A DNA stretch of 64,000 bases, taken from positions 1-64,000 of the forward strand of contig VWZL01005150.1 of NCBI GenBank assembly GCA_013396915.1. Reading direction: 5' to 3'. Below are positions 36,711 through 50,552 of this stretch, one piece after another. This DNA comes from Stercorarius parasiticus. Taxonomy: Eukaryota; Chordata; Aves; Charadriiformes; Stercorariidae. The position numbers were made by a program, and so were the translations under genes. The notes beneath the pieces were generated by a model, which was not told the DNA's origin, ran no database searches, and saw only the letters and a list, made by a program, of their open reading frames with translations. Position 1 is the stretch's first letter; each line of letters opens with the position of its first letter.

Positions 36711-39700
36711 TAGGAAGTGTGACAAATCAAAGACATTTGGAATTTTTCTGAAGAGATTTTCAGATGTTGGGTAGATGTTATTGTTTGCTGACCTAGGACT
36801 TCACTAAATGACAGAAAATAATTTGATGCTCAAAGAAAACATTGATTACGCACACTAAATAGCCCTGGTAAAGTATTTCCCTTATGGCTTGCACTTCCAG
36901 GGTTATGGTTAAACGAGCACCCCATGTCATCAAATATACGGAAGGTGCCTTTGCCACTCTGAGGGGATGATCCTAGCATTTAAATAATGATTTACTGCTG
37001 CTTTTATTAGAACAATTATTGGTTATTTCAGACTTGAAATGGGCAGATTAAGCTCTGTGAACCTCACAGCTGAAACCTCACAACACTGGCAATTTTCAGT
37101 GATTAAAGTAATTTACTTTATCTATAAAATGTAAAGATATTTCATAATAGCCATATAGCAAGTACAGGGAGGTGTAGTTTTCCTGGAGATAATCAGACCT
37201 CTGGGGATAAAGGGTCCTGGCTGCACCTCATGCATTGCAAGACCCAGAGGGCTTTATTATCTGATGATTACCACACCCCCATTTCCATGTCTTTTTGCTT
37301 AATTAATCACAGTAACATTATTGCCCAACTTCAGACAACAAAAATAATGAGAGAGGCTTTAAAAGATTCAAAGACTAGAGGAAAAACAAGAGATCCCATA
37401 GGAAAGTACCCATAGTGAAACTGAGGTTTACAAATCACTGAGATCTATTAAAAATGATGCTTACATTTTGTAAAGTGCCTTCTTTAATATAAATATAATT
37501 ATGTTTTAAATATTGTAAATGTGTATATAGAATACAAAACATATACTTGTTTTGATCAGATATTTTTAGGACAAAAAAACCTTTAAAATATCACAGCCAT
37601 AACATTGAATGTGATAGCCACTTGGTGTTTTATTTGGAAAGCTTGCCATATCCACTGTGTTCTTCCTTATTTGGTGCGAGTACAGTTCCATGTACATTCT
37701 TATTTCTTTTCTGCCTTTCTAAATTAGCAGTCGACCATCCAGTTTATGAGGACAAATCCAGAGTAAAGTCTTCAGGTATTACCTGTCAGAACTCCTTCAG
37801 AAATCTCCATAAGCACATATGATTAAACTTCTACTATATTCTAATCTCTCCTGTTAATATATCCTTTTCTGCCACACTTGACAGTTGTTCTTACTGTACC
37901 TCAGTATAATTGCCTGTAAAATAGGTGCCTGATTTTTTTAAAAAGCTGGGTGAAACATAATTAGTTTACTGGCTGATGCCCTTCCTTACACTTAATAACA
38001 TCAGCTTAGACTGTGGGCAAAAGTCCTTTATTGTACCTTCACTCCTGTCAGAGAAGGTATTACCACAAGCTGCATATCACTGATCTCATCCTGATTCTGC
38101 ATTTAACAAACTCGTTGCTTTTCATAGGATTCATTAAATATTTCTAATATTTTGCGTGAAATGGGGCCAACATTTCAACAACCACAAGCTACTCATTTTG
38201 AAGTCATAAAAGTTGCAAGTTAAGGAGACGAGACTTTCTTGAGTTTTGAGATTTCCAGGTTTGTTTTTCTATTAGTCAAAGTATACCAGATCTGCACAGC
38301 ACAGCTGCTGTAGCTGTATGCTTTCCCAAATGGCAGCTGATACAGGTGGAGGATTATGCTTCCAAACCTGTTATAGAATTTCAGTCATCGAAGTTGAGGC
38401 ATAGATAGTCTAAACTGGAAGACAAAAGGAGTTTTCAAATGATGCTTTCACTTTTTCACTCAAACGTAAGTATGTTTAGGTGCATATGTGGGGGTGCTCA
38501 ACTCCCGGGGATGCCCTTGAGTTAGGGTAGAGAATGTGTTGACCTGCCTCATTTAGACAGGTAGCTAACTGTATTCAATTAAGATGTGGTGGTCTTGTGG
38601 TCAGAAGGAAGGCGAGATTACTTCTGATAACCATTCTTACACACCACTAATTTTAAGTGGAGGCAGAGCTGTCACTAACTGCGATAATATCAACTGCTTT
38701 CATCTCACAGCAGTGTTAAAACTGGCCTGTAATCCCATCAATGGAAGAATGCATAATGAGATTAGAAAATCTTTGTGTGTGCACTACAATGTCCCTTCCT
38801 TTAAAAGTCTCTCATACAGTGCATTTAAAACTTCTGACCAATGTGTTTGAATTGTGCTCATTAATTTATCATCTTTGAGAGAAATAAAAGCCATACTTCA
38901 TTAAGGCAGTTGTCAGTAAGCGGGGTCTATGATTCCTCTCTTGACAGATAGTTTCCTAATTTAAAACTCTGTGGTTTTTGGTGCCAGGGATCTCAGTAGC
39001 AGAAGCAAAAGATAACGTAGTAGGTATTTGTTACCTAATTCAAGTTGGGATCACCTTTAGTCTTCCCTGTTTATTATTTGATAGGTAATAAGGAGAATAT
39101 CCATCCACAGGAAAGATTTTACTATGCTCTTGGCTCTGAAACCTGGTCATGATAACTCTTTCCCACGCTGATGTATTTGTGATTATCTTAAACTCTGAAA
39201 TGGGAAAGGCGAGTTTTTGCTTTTAAGTCAGTTATATTGTTATGCTGGAGAGCAACATGAACCAGGTAAGCCAAAATAAATGTCTAGCCATGAAAATCTG
39301 TAAGTGGTCCATCAGAATCTCTAACATCTACATACATTCTATTCCATTTTGTAATTTCATCTCAAATCTACATTTTGATGCGCATCTAGAATGAAAGGGG
39401 AATGAAGAAATGAATCAGCTCAGAAGAATACTGCACAGCTGTTTGAACTAATAACTTTTCATCTTGCAGAGAAAAGGAAAAAATTCTAAATTGCATACAA
39501 ATAATGTTCTCAGAAGCTCTTACGTATGCTGTAGAAAGCATGGAAAGGTTTGTAAGCTACTCATATTAGGCAACTAGTTGTTTCCAGTGAATAATAGTGG
39601 TTCAGTCTGTTGGAATAGAACAAAAAATTAAAACCAGATCAACAACAACGAAAAAACAATGAAAAAAAAAACCAAACAAAAGGAAGGGAGAAGTTACAAT

Positions 39701-42700
39701 AAGTTTTGAGAAATATATGTACTGGTATTTTCAATGTCAAGTTCTCATACCATCCACGTCTCAGTAGCTTTCAAATGACTATGGTTTCAGACTTATACTT
39801 TCTAGTGACATTAATATTTTTATTTTGAAATTTACTATCATTCAACTGCAAAACTAAACAATTTTCTTTAATTTCTTTTATTTCTGCAACGAATGTGTTC
39901 ACTTTGAAGTGTGATTTTTAAAATGTATATTTTCATTGCAGAACAAACCGCAAACCCTCTAAGTTTACAGTTTATCCATAGGAAATAGTATATCATTAAA
40001 GTAATTTTGCCCCAAACAGCATTTTTGCATGAAAAATATTCCAACTAAAGATTTTTAAACAACTCTGATTTATGGGTTAAGACCTACTGTTAATTTCCTG
40101 AGAGATCACTGATTTCTGAATCCTGCCTGTGCAGTTTGTTGGTTCAGACACAAACTATATGGGCACTTTGTCGTTCCTCCCTCTACAAATGTCATTATAT
40201 CTCAAAATCTTTTTCAGAAAGCTCAAAGCACAGCTGGTACAAATCTTTTTCCCTTTCAGAGTCTTTCAGTGATAAGATGCACTGAAGTCTGTATCTGAAA
40301 AAGATCTGGGGTCCTAGGGAGAACATTTACAATGCTTTCTGGTTTCAGACAGGAAAATTGTTGATCTTGCACTGTCAGCCAGTATAATGGTCTGATAATG
40401 ATATAATGCATTTGAAGAATTTCATATGGATTTTTTTCTCAAGTGATTGCTGAGCTGATGTTGAAAACATCAGGAATTTTCTATAACTCCATCTGTATGG
40501 TCTCAAATGCTTGCTTTCTTAGCTCCAAACTGCTGTATATATTGTACTCATTCAAAACCACAGCTGAACATGTCCCACAGCTAAAGGTCCTATAGTCTTT
40601 CCCGATTAAATGAATTTTTCTAGTCATTGATTATGGAATTTATTCTTGAAAGGAAAATGATTCATCCTGACAGTCGGCTGCATGTGGAAGTAGATCCAGG
40701 TTGTTTTTGTAAATATAGGTTTTCCAGCAAATATAACAGAGTGGGACAGAAGTTGGGAATCTGGTGCGGCCACTGTGATGCCTCCCTACCTCTGTCTGTA
40801 GTTCAGAGTGTGTTATGGCTTAGTCAAGGTGTGAGAGTAGATTAAATTAATTTAGTGGGCAGGACATGGGTTCAGAAGTGGGAAACTGGTGGAATTTGGG
40901 GCAACAATGGGAAGAAAATGTTTTTCCCTATAAATTTACAGAAGTTGAACCTTTGTGAATGAAGCTCCTTCAGAAATATTAGCCGGATATAAACTATATA
41001 TAGAACCTAAGAGCCCTGACCCCTCCTTTTTTTTTACTGAATATAATTGATAGACCCACGTGTCCACTTTCAATTTGATAGTTTAAAACATAGTATCAGA
41101 ACACAGAGATGGGAAATGTGTAGAAATTCATACAATCACCGTTGCCGCATCTTTTTACAAAAGAGGGAACCACGAAAGATATGCAAATTGTCCATAATTA
41201 TACTTTTAGATGGTTACTTAAATACCTGTCTTTTTCACACTACAGGCACAAAGTTAGTATACCTCAGATATGCTAATAAAAACAAATGTCTACGGTTTCT
41301 GGCAAAATAAAAGCTCTGGTAGTTTGCTATGTGTACTATATACCTCTCTTAGGCAATGTCACAGTGTCTACTGAGACGAGCTTGGATAAAGCTGCTACAG
41401 TATAAAGATTAAGGCTATTTTATATTCTTTGATTTTTATTTTAATGTTGCCTGCATTTAAATTACTGTATTACTAATTTTAGCTGATATATTAATACATG
41501 CGTCTCAGCTATTTATACATACAATATGAAACCCAAGTAAAATACCAAACAGGATGTATGATTCTGTAACTCGGTAACATATAATGTCTTTTCTATATAG
41601 TTGGTTTGTTCACTGGAATCAATAGGATTTGCAAAGTATTTAACTTAAGAACTGACTTTAGACATATCTTTACACGATCTCCTTAATTAAAGGTGATAGT
41701 TAACGAGAGCCTAAAATCCTCTTTTAATTTCAGATTTTGTCACTTAAATCTAAAGTGACTGCTGCCCCTTACACATCCCTGCTACTTTTAATATCATTAC
41801 TGAGAAAACAGTTTCAACTCTATATATATTAATGGTGATAGCATCTGACCCTCTGTAAATGAGAAATGAATTTTCATAATAACTCATGGATGGCGAGGAT
41901 GTGAGGATTTCTGCCTTTTTACTTACTGGTTTTGTAAAAATGCATAGGAAGACCACCCCTCTGATTTCAGGGTATTCCATCATCAATGTGTAAGGTACTT
42001 GAACAAGCAGTGGATTACTGACCTGAAAAGTTCAGATTTGAGCTTTCAGTTTTGATCTAACTTGTAATTGACCATCCAGCATATATAACTAACTTCCAGC
42101 ACAATATACCTATATTCTGTCTTTAGTTATATTCTTATTCTTCTGAAAGTACTCTATTACATATTTTCTTCCTAATCAGACACTCATTTAGTATATTTCA
42201 TCTGTGTCTCTCAAATCTCCACCTTCCTCAAATTAATCACAGATCAAATTAATTGTACTTGGTAACCTGACACCCTTTATCTTAATTATCTTATCATTAA
42301 ACCTAGTGATCTGAGAGAAGGTTTACCACCAGGTTTTAAACCTTTCTTGTATAGTGCAGAATAATGCAGTCATCAAGGCTATCGTTCCACTTTTAAGCAT
42401 GTTAATAATTTTTTTCTTAGTCTATTCAACTCTTAGATGAATATTATATCTTTTACCTCCCAGGCCTGGTGACCTTGGATAAAGAATAAAATGGATAGGG
42501 ATAGTGGGTAAAACTGAGCTTTTTTACTCTCTTGATATGCAGCTGGGTTGCTCTCTCTCTATATATATAGGTATATAAGTATTTAGTGCTATTTGGCTGT
42601 ATGTCTACTACTATTTACTTGAGTTTTCATATAGATATTTTTTAATACTTTATAGAATGAGATCAATGAGTCCCAAATAATTGTTGAGGACTGGTTGGTT

Positions 42701-42930
42701 TGGAAGGTTTCCCACAGGTTTTTTTAAGAGTGAGTGACAGCTCCTTGGTAATAAACAGAAGTGTGAGTTCTGTTTAGATTCTTATACATAGCACAAAGTC
42801 CCTTCCCTAGATCCCAATAGGATCTATGTATAACTCTGGGGTTTTCCCCCCTCATTCATGCTGGAATGCAAGGAAACTATCTAAAGAGGCTCAGGTAAAA
42901 TTTGTACTGTAGGAATATCCAGTCTGTATA
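36711..42930. other. No gene seen
   Basis: Over 6 kb without supported genes. The repeat-free AT-rich stretch at 39950-40090 has the texture of conserved noncoding DNA. A (CT)5 run passes into (AT)n at 42551-42569. Other open frames are short and unrecognised. Confidence 0.6.
42551..42569. repeat. (CT)5(AT)n dinucleotide repeat
   Basis: Direct reading: ctctctctct followed by atatatata. Confidence 0.9.
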
Positions 42931-42932
42931 TA

Positions 42933-42965
42933 ACTGTCCTTGAGCTTGTATTTACCCAAAAGTAA
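42933..42965 (+). repeat. Dispersed repeat pair, member 1
   Basis: Aligns without gaps to 44230-44262 with 30 of 33 bases identical (core cttgtatttaccc). Family unknown. The similarity fades on both sides. Confidence 0.6.
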
Positions 42966-43524
42966 ATTCCTACAATTCTTCAGGAGCCCAGAAGGGAGAG
43001 AGGTTACCACCAGCAGGGAGAGACTTCCTGCCCACCTGAATTAGAATCTTATTTTGTAAAAGAAAGAGAAGGGAAAGGACTTTTTAGAGGATGAATGTGT
43101 TTGGGTACTTCTGAGCAGAATATCTGATGTCTTCTTCATTATCTTCATCTTATCAGAACTACTCATACAAATTTGAGTTCTTTTTACCCATAGAGATGAA
43201 ACTATGGTCTTGCTCCGCTCTTTTCACTGTAGCTCATTTTAGCAGTCCTGCTCATATCACACAAGAATCAAGGAATACATTTTCTGTAGCAAGCACTAAA
43301 GAGTTCACATGATAGATGCGCTGGTTGCTGTAGTGGTGAAAACAGACTGTAAATCTTTAGAACCAAACACAGGTATCTCCTCTCCCTGGCATGTCTGGTT
43401 TTGGGTGATGCTAAAACTTATCTAACTCTTGAGATTTCTGAACAGATAGATAGGTTTGTAAAGGTGTTTTTCAGGCAAAGTTACAATATCCCTAGGCATG
43501 TCCTAAGTGCTAACAGCACTACAG

Positions 43525-43544
43525 AAAAAAAAAAAAAAAAAAAA
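43525..43544. repeat. A20 homopolymer
   Basis: Twenty consecutive A by direct count, the longest pure A run in the window. No gene-like body lies upstream, so it is not evidently a retrocopy tail. Confidence 0.95.
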
Positions 43545-43565
43545 GGAATCCACAAAGCTCCGGAC

Positions 43566-43589
43566 AGTCTAAGAGTGAGTCTAAGAGTG
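43566..43589. repeat. 12-bp exact tandem duplication
   Basis: Agtctaagagtg occurs twice in tandem (43566-43577, 43578-43589), 21 bases after the A20 run. Confidence 0.95.
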
Positions 43590-44229
43590 CAATAGGGAAG
43601 GCAATTTGGCAGGTAAGGCATTCTTTGGTAAAAGCATAGAATGCTGAACTGCAATAGTTAGATAAGTCTCTGTGGGCCATCAAGAACACATAAAGACTGC
43701 CAACATCTCTTATAGATCTTTTCACAGATCCTATTACAATTCACAGTAAAGTGATCCTCTACCTGTCTTTCCTGAGGGGTCCAATTAAGGTAAGGATTTA
43801 TTCAAGACTCATACTGACCTGAGGCTTGCACAGTGCAAATCTGAGAGGAACATGATGGTTCTTCCCTTTTATCTCAAGAGCACTCCCCATGCAAGAGTTG
43901 GTGCCAGCAGATAATCTGAAAAAGGAATTTCTAGTTGGGAATTCTCCCATTCATTGCTTTATAACTTGTTATACTTCACATAATTATAGAGAGAGGGAAA
44001 TGAACTTATTTCTTTCATCTCCTAATGGCTATCCAGACAAGTGTCCTCAGAACCTGAAAAGGCATTGGAACCAGGATACTTTGCATGTCAGATGAATATT
44101 CCAAATGCTGGTCTGTCAGGAAGATGTGCCTTTTGTTGTCTCCTAAGAATAATTTATGCCGCTTCCCTTTCTGTATGCTCATGAGCCCACTTTTAGGCTA
44201 TGGATTTCATGAGATGTCAAAGAATGTAA

Positions 44230-44262
44230 ACTGTACTTGACCTTGTATTTACCCTAAAGTAA
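44230..44262 (+). repeat. Dispersed repeat pair, member 2
   Basis: Partner of 42933-42965, same strand, 30 of 33 identical. A (GT)n(AT)n run follows at 44266-44281. Confidence 0.6.
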
Positions 44263-44774
44263 CCTTGTGTGTATATATATACATCTCATATTTACCTCAA
44301 ATACGTCCCTTGGTTCTTATGCATTGCTTGTTTATGATTGTTCCATAATTTTCTTGGGGAACTGTTGAGCTTTGTGGGGAATTCCAGAGTTCATAAGCTA
44401 TGAGAAATAGGTAGAAACTACCACACCAACAGTGGGTCCACTATTTATGGATTGCAATAGTATTGTCTACTTGCACTTCTGCCTGAATCAGACTCTCCTC
44501 ATTGCTGTCTGTAAATGTTTCACATCTCTTTTCAGTCATTTGTAAAGATACATGCATGTGAAAGTTGATATACTTGCATTGGTGTCACAGTGATTACTGC
44601 TAGATTGTGCTGATTTGTAAATTGCATAATCAGTGAACCTCAGAAAGCCAACAGAACATACTTGACTGAGCTACCGAAACACATCAATTTACTGTGAGCA
44701 GCCCCTTGGTCTGTAGGATACATAAACTAGCTGTGCTATGGCTGTGAATCTAAGCAGAGGTGGAGGTAGGTGTT

Positions 44775-44830
44775 CATATCACAGCTGCTAGCACGATCTC
44801 CCGAGCTAAGCAAAAACAAGGTACGGAATT
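44775..44830 (+). repeat. 5S rRNA-like relic, possible 5S-derived SINE
   Basis: Gatctc at 44795-44800 and agctaagca at 44804-44812 match the GATCTC...AGCTAAGCA segment of vertebrate 5S rRNA with the exact spacing (15 of 18 bases). Catatca at 44775-44781 resembles CATACCA near the 5S start. Gtacgga at 44821-44827 resembles GTACTTGGA further on, with an apparent 8-base deletion. The agctaagca part is in the box A / intermediate-element region of the internal promoter. Known 5S-derived SINEs of amniotes (AmnSINE1 type) carry such a head. Too short to separate a SINE from a 5S pseudogene or chance. Confidence 0.35.
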
Positions 44831-47233
44831 CTGGTCATCCATTTGTAGAAGCACAAAAGGCACAGAGTTTGTCCTCAATTAGATATCATCAAGACTTCAA
44901 AAGCATTAGGGGATATATATTACATTGGTGAATGCTTCCTAGTAATGCAACACCATTTCACTTTATTAATAATAGAATAGTAATGGAAGAGTGAGTAACA
45001 TGGTAGTATAAACAAACACAGAGTGTACCAGGAGAGATGGATAAACAAAACAGAATTGTTGTGATACAAGGAATTTATTTCTCCTGGTTGAATATTCAAC
45101 TTAAATGTAGAGTTTGCAGTTTTGTTTTACTTCTGTTAGTTAAATGCAGGTTTATTTAACTCTTCTTACAATACTTTAGTATTCATATTCTTATTTTTAT
45201 ATTGCTAGATTTAAAGAATGAAGAGAGAATTTTGCTATTTGCAATTAATGACATTTAGTTTTATTAAAAATAAGTAGAGAGCATATCAATAAAGAATAAA
45301 CATTAAGATTACGAAGAAAATAATTTGTCAAAATCCTTGCCTGTGCGTAGGCTGTGCTTGGAGGTTTTATTGACCATATTATCTTGGTTACTTAGGGAAA
45401 GACATATGATCTGCTCAAGGTAAATAGCTTGAAAGCATTTCCACCTGAAACTGATTCTGTTTATGTGTAGGTGTAGTTGGGTCCTGCCTTGGGCTTCCTG
45501 GGCTCATTGCAGAGCCTGAGGCAGTGTCTTACATAGCGCAGTGTTACTGAACCGACTTATTAGTTACTACTGCAAGAATATTAGGGTAAACATATACTGG
45601 TGAGGTGACTTTAATAAGCTAGCTACCTGTACCGTGGCTTTACTGAATACCAAGTTGTTCAGCAGGATTGAAAGACTTGAGCGTTCTTATACATTTTTTA
45701 TTCCTGGAAATAAAAATTCATGAAAAATAAGGAATTACAAAATGCAAATACAAAAAGCCTATTAGACACCAGGTGACTGATCCTGGCAGCAGATGATGAT
45801 TGGACTGAACTTTATACCTTCATGTGGGCTCCTATGAATCAAGAGAGGCCTGTTGGGGCATGGGGGGATGTTATCACACAGTTACAGAGAGGTTGTCCGA
45901 CATTAGATTTCACAGAATCCGTTTTACACTGGAGTCATAGATCACGATAAACTTCCTTACTCTGCTCTGTAAATATGACTTGACACCACTATGATACCAT
46001 GAATTGTTAAGAAAAGCCCATGTCTGCTTTGCCAGCAAGTGGTATACCAAAGAAAAATTGCCATGAAATCCACATTTTGGGTAGACTTCTAGCTGTTATT
46101 CAAACAAACAAATTTAAAAGATGTAGCTTATGTCCTACACCTGGTTATATGTGTTAATGGTACCACTGAATTAACAAAATGTCTTTCATAACCTGAGTTA
46201 ATCTTAAAAGTTTATTCTTTTGCTGATACTTAAATTCATGTAACAAAAATCTTCAAGTCTGCGGAAAAATACAGCCAAAAGAAAAATTTATCTTCTTCTC
46301 TATATATTGTGACTATCAATATGTCAAGGCAATAACCTGAAAGAGCCTACAGAATGCCTGCGCATCTTTTAGATTCTTCTTGAGCCTGATTTTTCTTCCT
46401 GTTTTAAGAAAATAAATAATGCTTGCATATACTAAGTATCTGCTCTGGCATGATGAGTGATATCAGAAAGATGATTCATAATAATAGATACACAATTAAG
46501 AAAAAATAATTTTTTTCAGAGTCATAGAAGGATGATCCTCTTTTACATAAAGGCACGGACTCATAAGAAACCTGGTGGGGATGTTGAGATTAAGTCCCCT
46601 AAAGGACTCCCCTGAAGTCCTATAAAGTCTCATAATAAGTGTAAAAGTAGTGAACACTAGTAGAAAATAGCAGTGGATATTGCAGAAATACAAAAAGTTT
46701 TACAAAAGAAAAACAATTTTAAATATTCCCATGAAAGCTGTATTTCAATAAGAAGAAAAGAGATAGAAAAAAACACATGCTATTAAAAACAATGGAAATA
46801 AGCACATAGATTCAGAGGCTCGTTTTTTAATCTCTTTTCATTCTTCAGGTCCCTTTTTAAAGCTGTCCTTTTTGATGATGTCAAAAGTAATAATAAAATT
46901 TTAAAATACTTATATTATACATTTGCTTGGACCCTTCCTTCTCATGCTCACTTTTTGCTTCCTGTAACAGCCTTCCTCTCTCGATTTTAAGCATTCTGGG
47001 GAAAATTCCACTCTGATGGTGTGACCATAATAAACGAAACCCAATGGAATCCTTTCCTAAGCCTAAAGTTCCTGAGCGCTATGACAAAACATATGCTAAT
47101 AGAGTGTTAGAGCTTATTGGAAGTTCTTAAAAAATACCACCTGCTACAATTTTTGCAGCTGAAAGTTATATTCAAACAGAGGTAAATTTTTGTATGCTCA
47201 GTCTAGTGCATGGAAATATATTCCTGGAATTAA

Positions 47234-47247
47234 AGTTTACGTAAACT
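47234..47247. promoter_or_regulatory. Perfect palindrome with PAR-bZIP/NFIL3-type core
   Basis: AGTTTACGTAAACT is fully self-complementary. Its core TTACGTAA matches the known PAR-bZIP/NFIL3 consensus, and GTAAAC matches a forkhead half-site in both directions. A single motif, so occupancy is unknown. Confidence 0.3.
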
Positions 47248-50200
47248 ATGCAAAACACTTTTTGCATGTAGTTACTTTTGAATATCTAACCTAAGATTTC
47301 AAAGATGAGACTGATACTAGAAAGGAAGCTGATCTACATATGCACGTCCACTCTTAAAGTACTCCATGGTTCAAGAAAAGGCCCCTTTTTCACTTGAACG
47401 CCTGGGAGAACAGTCTTTTAGTAAGCAAACTAAATGAACTGAAGAGCAACGCTATATTTCGCATCTGACTACTCAGTGAATCTATGTTCCTCATCTGTAG
47501 CAGGTAGCATTATCGCTTAAAAACAGCATGGCTGCTAAAATCCACCTCCACAAAATGTATTTATGGTTTAAAGTAACAGCACACGATAAAAAGCATCACA
47601 GCTTCGTCATAATCCAAAGCAGTTTTTAGGTGTTAATTTTCTTATATTTAAATAAAATCTGTCAATAGATCTTTTGAGGAGACCAAAATAATTAGTTTAA
47701 TTTGTCAATAAAAACCAGAAATAAATTAGCTCTGCAACTAATTTACTGAAAGAGAAAGACTTTTCTATTTCTTTTTAACAAACTTTGACCACACTCAGTC
47801 TGGGGAGCTCCATACAAAAGATATACAGGGCTGGAAAAAAAATAACTGATTAAATTTTAACCAGCTGCTGGGCAGATAGTTTGCCTGAGGCACTTTTGTC
47901 AGTTTCAAAGGGTCCTTTTATTAATTTTGCATTTTGTATTTTGTTAGTGGAAAGAGCTAGCTCTGTTGGGACTGCCAAAAGCTATAGGCAGCGAATCTTA
48001 CAGCAGCAAAGAGGAAGCTGTAGAGCATGCCAAGTAGATTTAGCACACTGAGCACTCTAAATTACATTTGTTTTATCAGTCCTAAAAATATATTAACTTC
48101 AGGTGTAAGTTCTTTGAATAAAGCCTTAAAGCTAGTACATCCAGTTCCTCCTCTGTTTATATAAGGCTTTTACTTTGTCTATAAAAATAAACCACTGTAG
48201 TCTTTGCCAAATATCTACCCACGTAATTTAAATCTTTTCTTCTTATGATTGTTGGCACATTCTTTGTTGGTCTGTTTTCCTACTTACCTTCATCTTATGT
48301 TCTTAGTGAAAAAAGTATTGGAAGTATTATCCAAGTCCTCCCCATTTTCTAAGGCATTCAGGTATAACTTTTTTGGTCAAAATTACTGATGTCTAAGTGG
48401 AAACAATATTTAAATAAACATGTTTAGCTTTCATTTGAATGGAGCCAACATCCATAGCAGCATGTGGAGTATGCTGCATGTAGCATATTGTTCAGACAAT
48501 TTGTGAGCAGAAGTTAGAACTCAGGGGTTAAATGGAAAACACAAACCTCTCTTGTGATGCTGGGAATTTCACAAGTTCCACTCAGGCAGCTTCAAACAGC
48601 ATTAAACACAAAGGAAAAAAAGTATACCCTCAGGCTAGAATTTGCAGAAGACTTAAGTGCAGTAGAATGGAGCTAAAATTAAGCCCGAAGACAAAGCATT
48701 TGGGCTTACATTTAGAAAACTGAATGGCAAAGTACATATTTTTAGAATGCGTATCATACTCCTTTTCTAGTTTCATTGCATTTTTTAAGATAGCTTTTTT
48801 TTTCCCAAGCAAATTTCTTTATCCCAAATCAATATATGATGGTGTTACTGCTGCATTATTTAATGTCTTCAACAACTATTTTTGTGTGCAGTCCTGTGTT
48901 GGCTAACCTCATTGGTATCACTTATACATAAAGGAGAATGTTCTTGCTGCCACTGAAGTTATCAGTAAATCTGATGACAGCAAAATTGACTTCATGGTAA
49001 GCTCAAAGTAATTAAAAAAAAATCAATTATATCAGTGTCTTTTTCCACCTAATGTTTAGTCAGGTTTTGTGTAGTATTTTAAGAAAATTGTATTCTATGC
49101 TTTGGATTACCTCCTAGGTTTATCTACTATGTATAAGTAAAAATAAATAAAAATCAGCAAGTCTTAATTGTACCAGTTCCTCAGTCTGCAGTTAGATGAA
49201 GTTTTACTCAGGAAAGTAGCAAGTAAGAAAAAAAGAGATTATTTGCTGGGACAACTGAGACTGTCAACTCAACTGTGCTGTGTGAAAACACGGAAATTTA
49301 TTATCTTCCAAGATTCAGTCTGAAGGTCCAGCTGTGGTTTGGCAAGTGCATAAATAAATGCTTAACTTATGAGATACAGCATTTCTGTGAAGTTCTAGGC
49401 TCTTGCTCAAGTATTTTATGGAACTGGGGGCAGATTACTGTGCATTTACATTGTGTTCATAATGTGGAGTGATGCTAGAGTCTGCAGTGCTGGCTGGAAA
49501 CACCAAGGTGAGCCTGAATTCTGTAAGACCCATGGCTACACTAATGGAGCGCCCTGCTCCTCCTACGCCTTAATAACTTGAGTCTCTGTTATGTAAATAA
49601 CAGCTAACTCTCCTGTAAAATTAGGCAGCAGGGTGTCTACTAGCCATACAAACTCGATCTGTAATCACAATGGGTTCTTTATTTGACTTTATCGTAATTC
49701 AATACTTTAACAGACAATTTTATCAATGAGACAATCCGAAAAAAACAGAAGTAGGTTCTTTCTTTCATAACTGCATGTGCTCCATATTGCTTAGAACAAG
49801 TGACAGCTGCTGATGAGCACAGCTAATTCTGTAGTCCCTGTGGAGCATTAGGCATGCCAAGGAATACAGTATATTGGCTTTCGAGTAAGCAGAGATTTAT
49901 ATACTGTGCTTAACTTTATGTTTTAGCTAAGTAATGCATACATCTTGCAGGTTCAGTATCATACTTTCTGCCACAGTGTAAACCCGATGGACTCTCTCAC
50001 ATCCACTGAGGTTGTACCATTTAAAATCACGAGGGGATCATTCCCCATTGGTACCTGAGCAAGTCAGAATTCCAGACTGTGGCAATGTTGGAAAGCAAGT
50101 TGTTTTTTTATGTTTCCTGTCCTTCCTCTTTCTTGACTTTAGAGAAGTCATTGTTTGATATGAGAATAGAATTTGCCATTTCAATTAAGTGAAATGATTT

Positions 50201-50504
50201 ATTTCTATGTTGATTAATTCTTCGAGGGAAATGTTACATTTTGAAGCAATGTTAATGTTATGGTTGTAAAAACAATTCTGCAGTTTTTCAGTCATATGCT
50301 AGCTTGTTTTCTCTCTCTGGTATGTTCTTTACTAATGGATGCCAGATCATGGTCAAACTAATGTCAATTAAAATTCATCACAAATGGCCAGTTTCATAAA
50401 CTTAGAGCCAGTATTACTGAAAGTGATTAGTGAATTCAGACCTCTCATTTTGTATGTTCTCAATTTACATGAGGCTGCTGTATGACGTGCCCTATGCCAA
50501 CAAC

Positions 50505-50526
50505 ATATATATATATTTTTTTTTTT
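50505..50526. repeat. (AT)n followed by T11
   Basis: Direct reading: (AT)n at 50505-50516 running into T at 50516-50526. Confidence 0.9.
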
Positions 50527-50552
50527 CCAAACTTTCTCATAAAACTGATGCC

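Larger units (their letters stand above)
44831..50552. other. No gene seen
   Basis: Almost 6 kb of AT-rich DNA. It includes a 14-bp palindrome at 47234-47247 and a repeat-free AT-rich stretch at 47890-48140. The frames at 48532-48723 and 49275-49472 have no recognisable domain. Confidence 0.6.

Noticed and set aside
43400..43600. Processed pseudogene ending in A20
   Set aside because: No mRNA-like sequence precedes the tract, no matching direct repeats flank it, and retrocopies are rare in birds.
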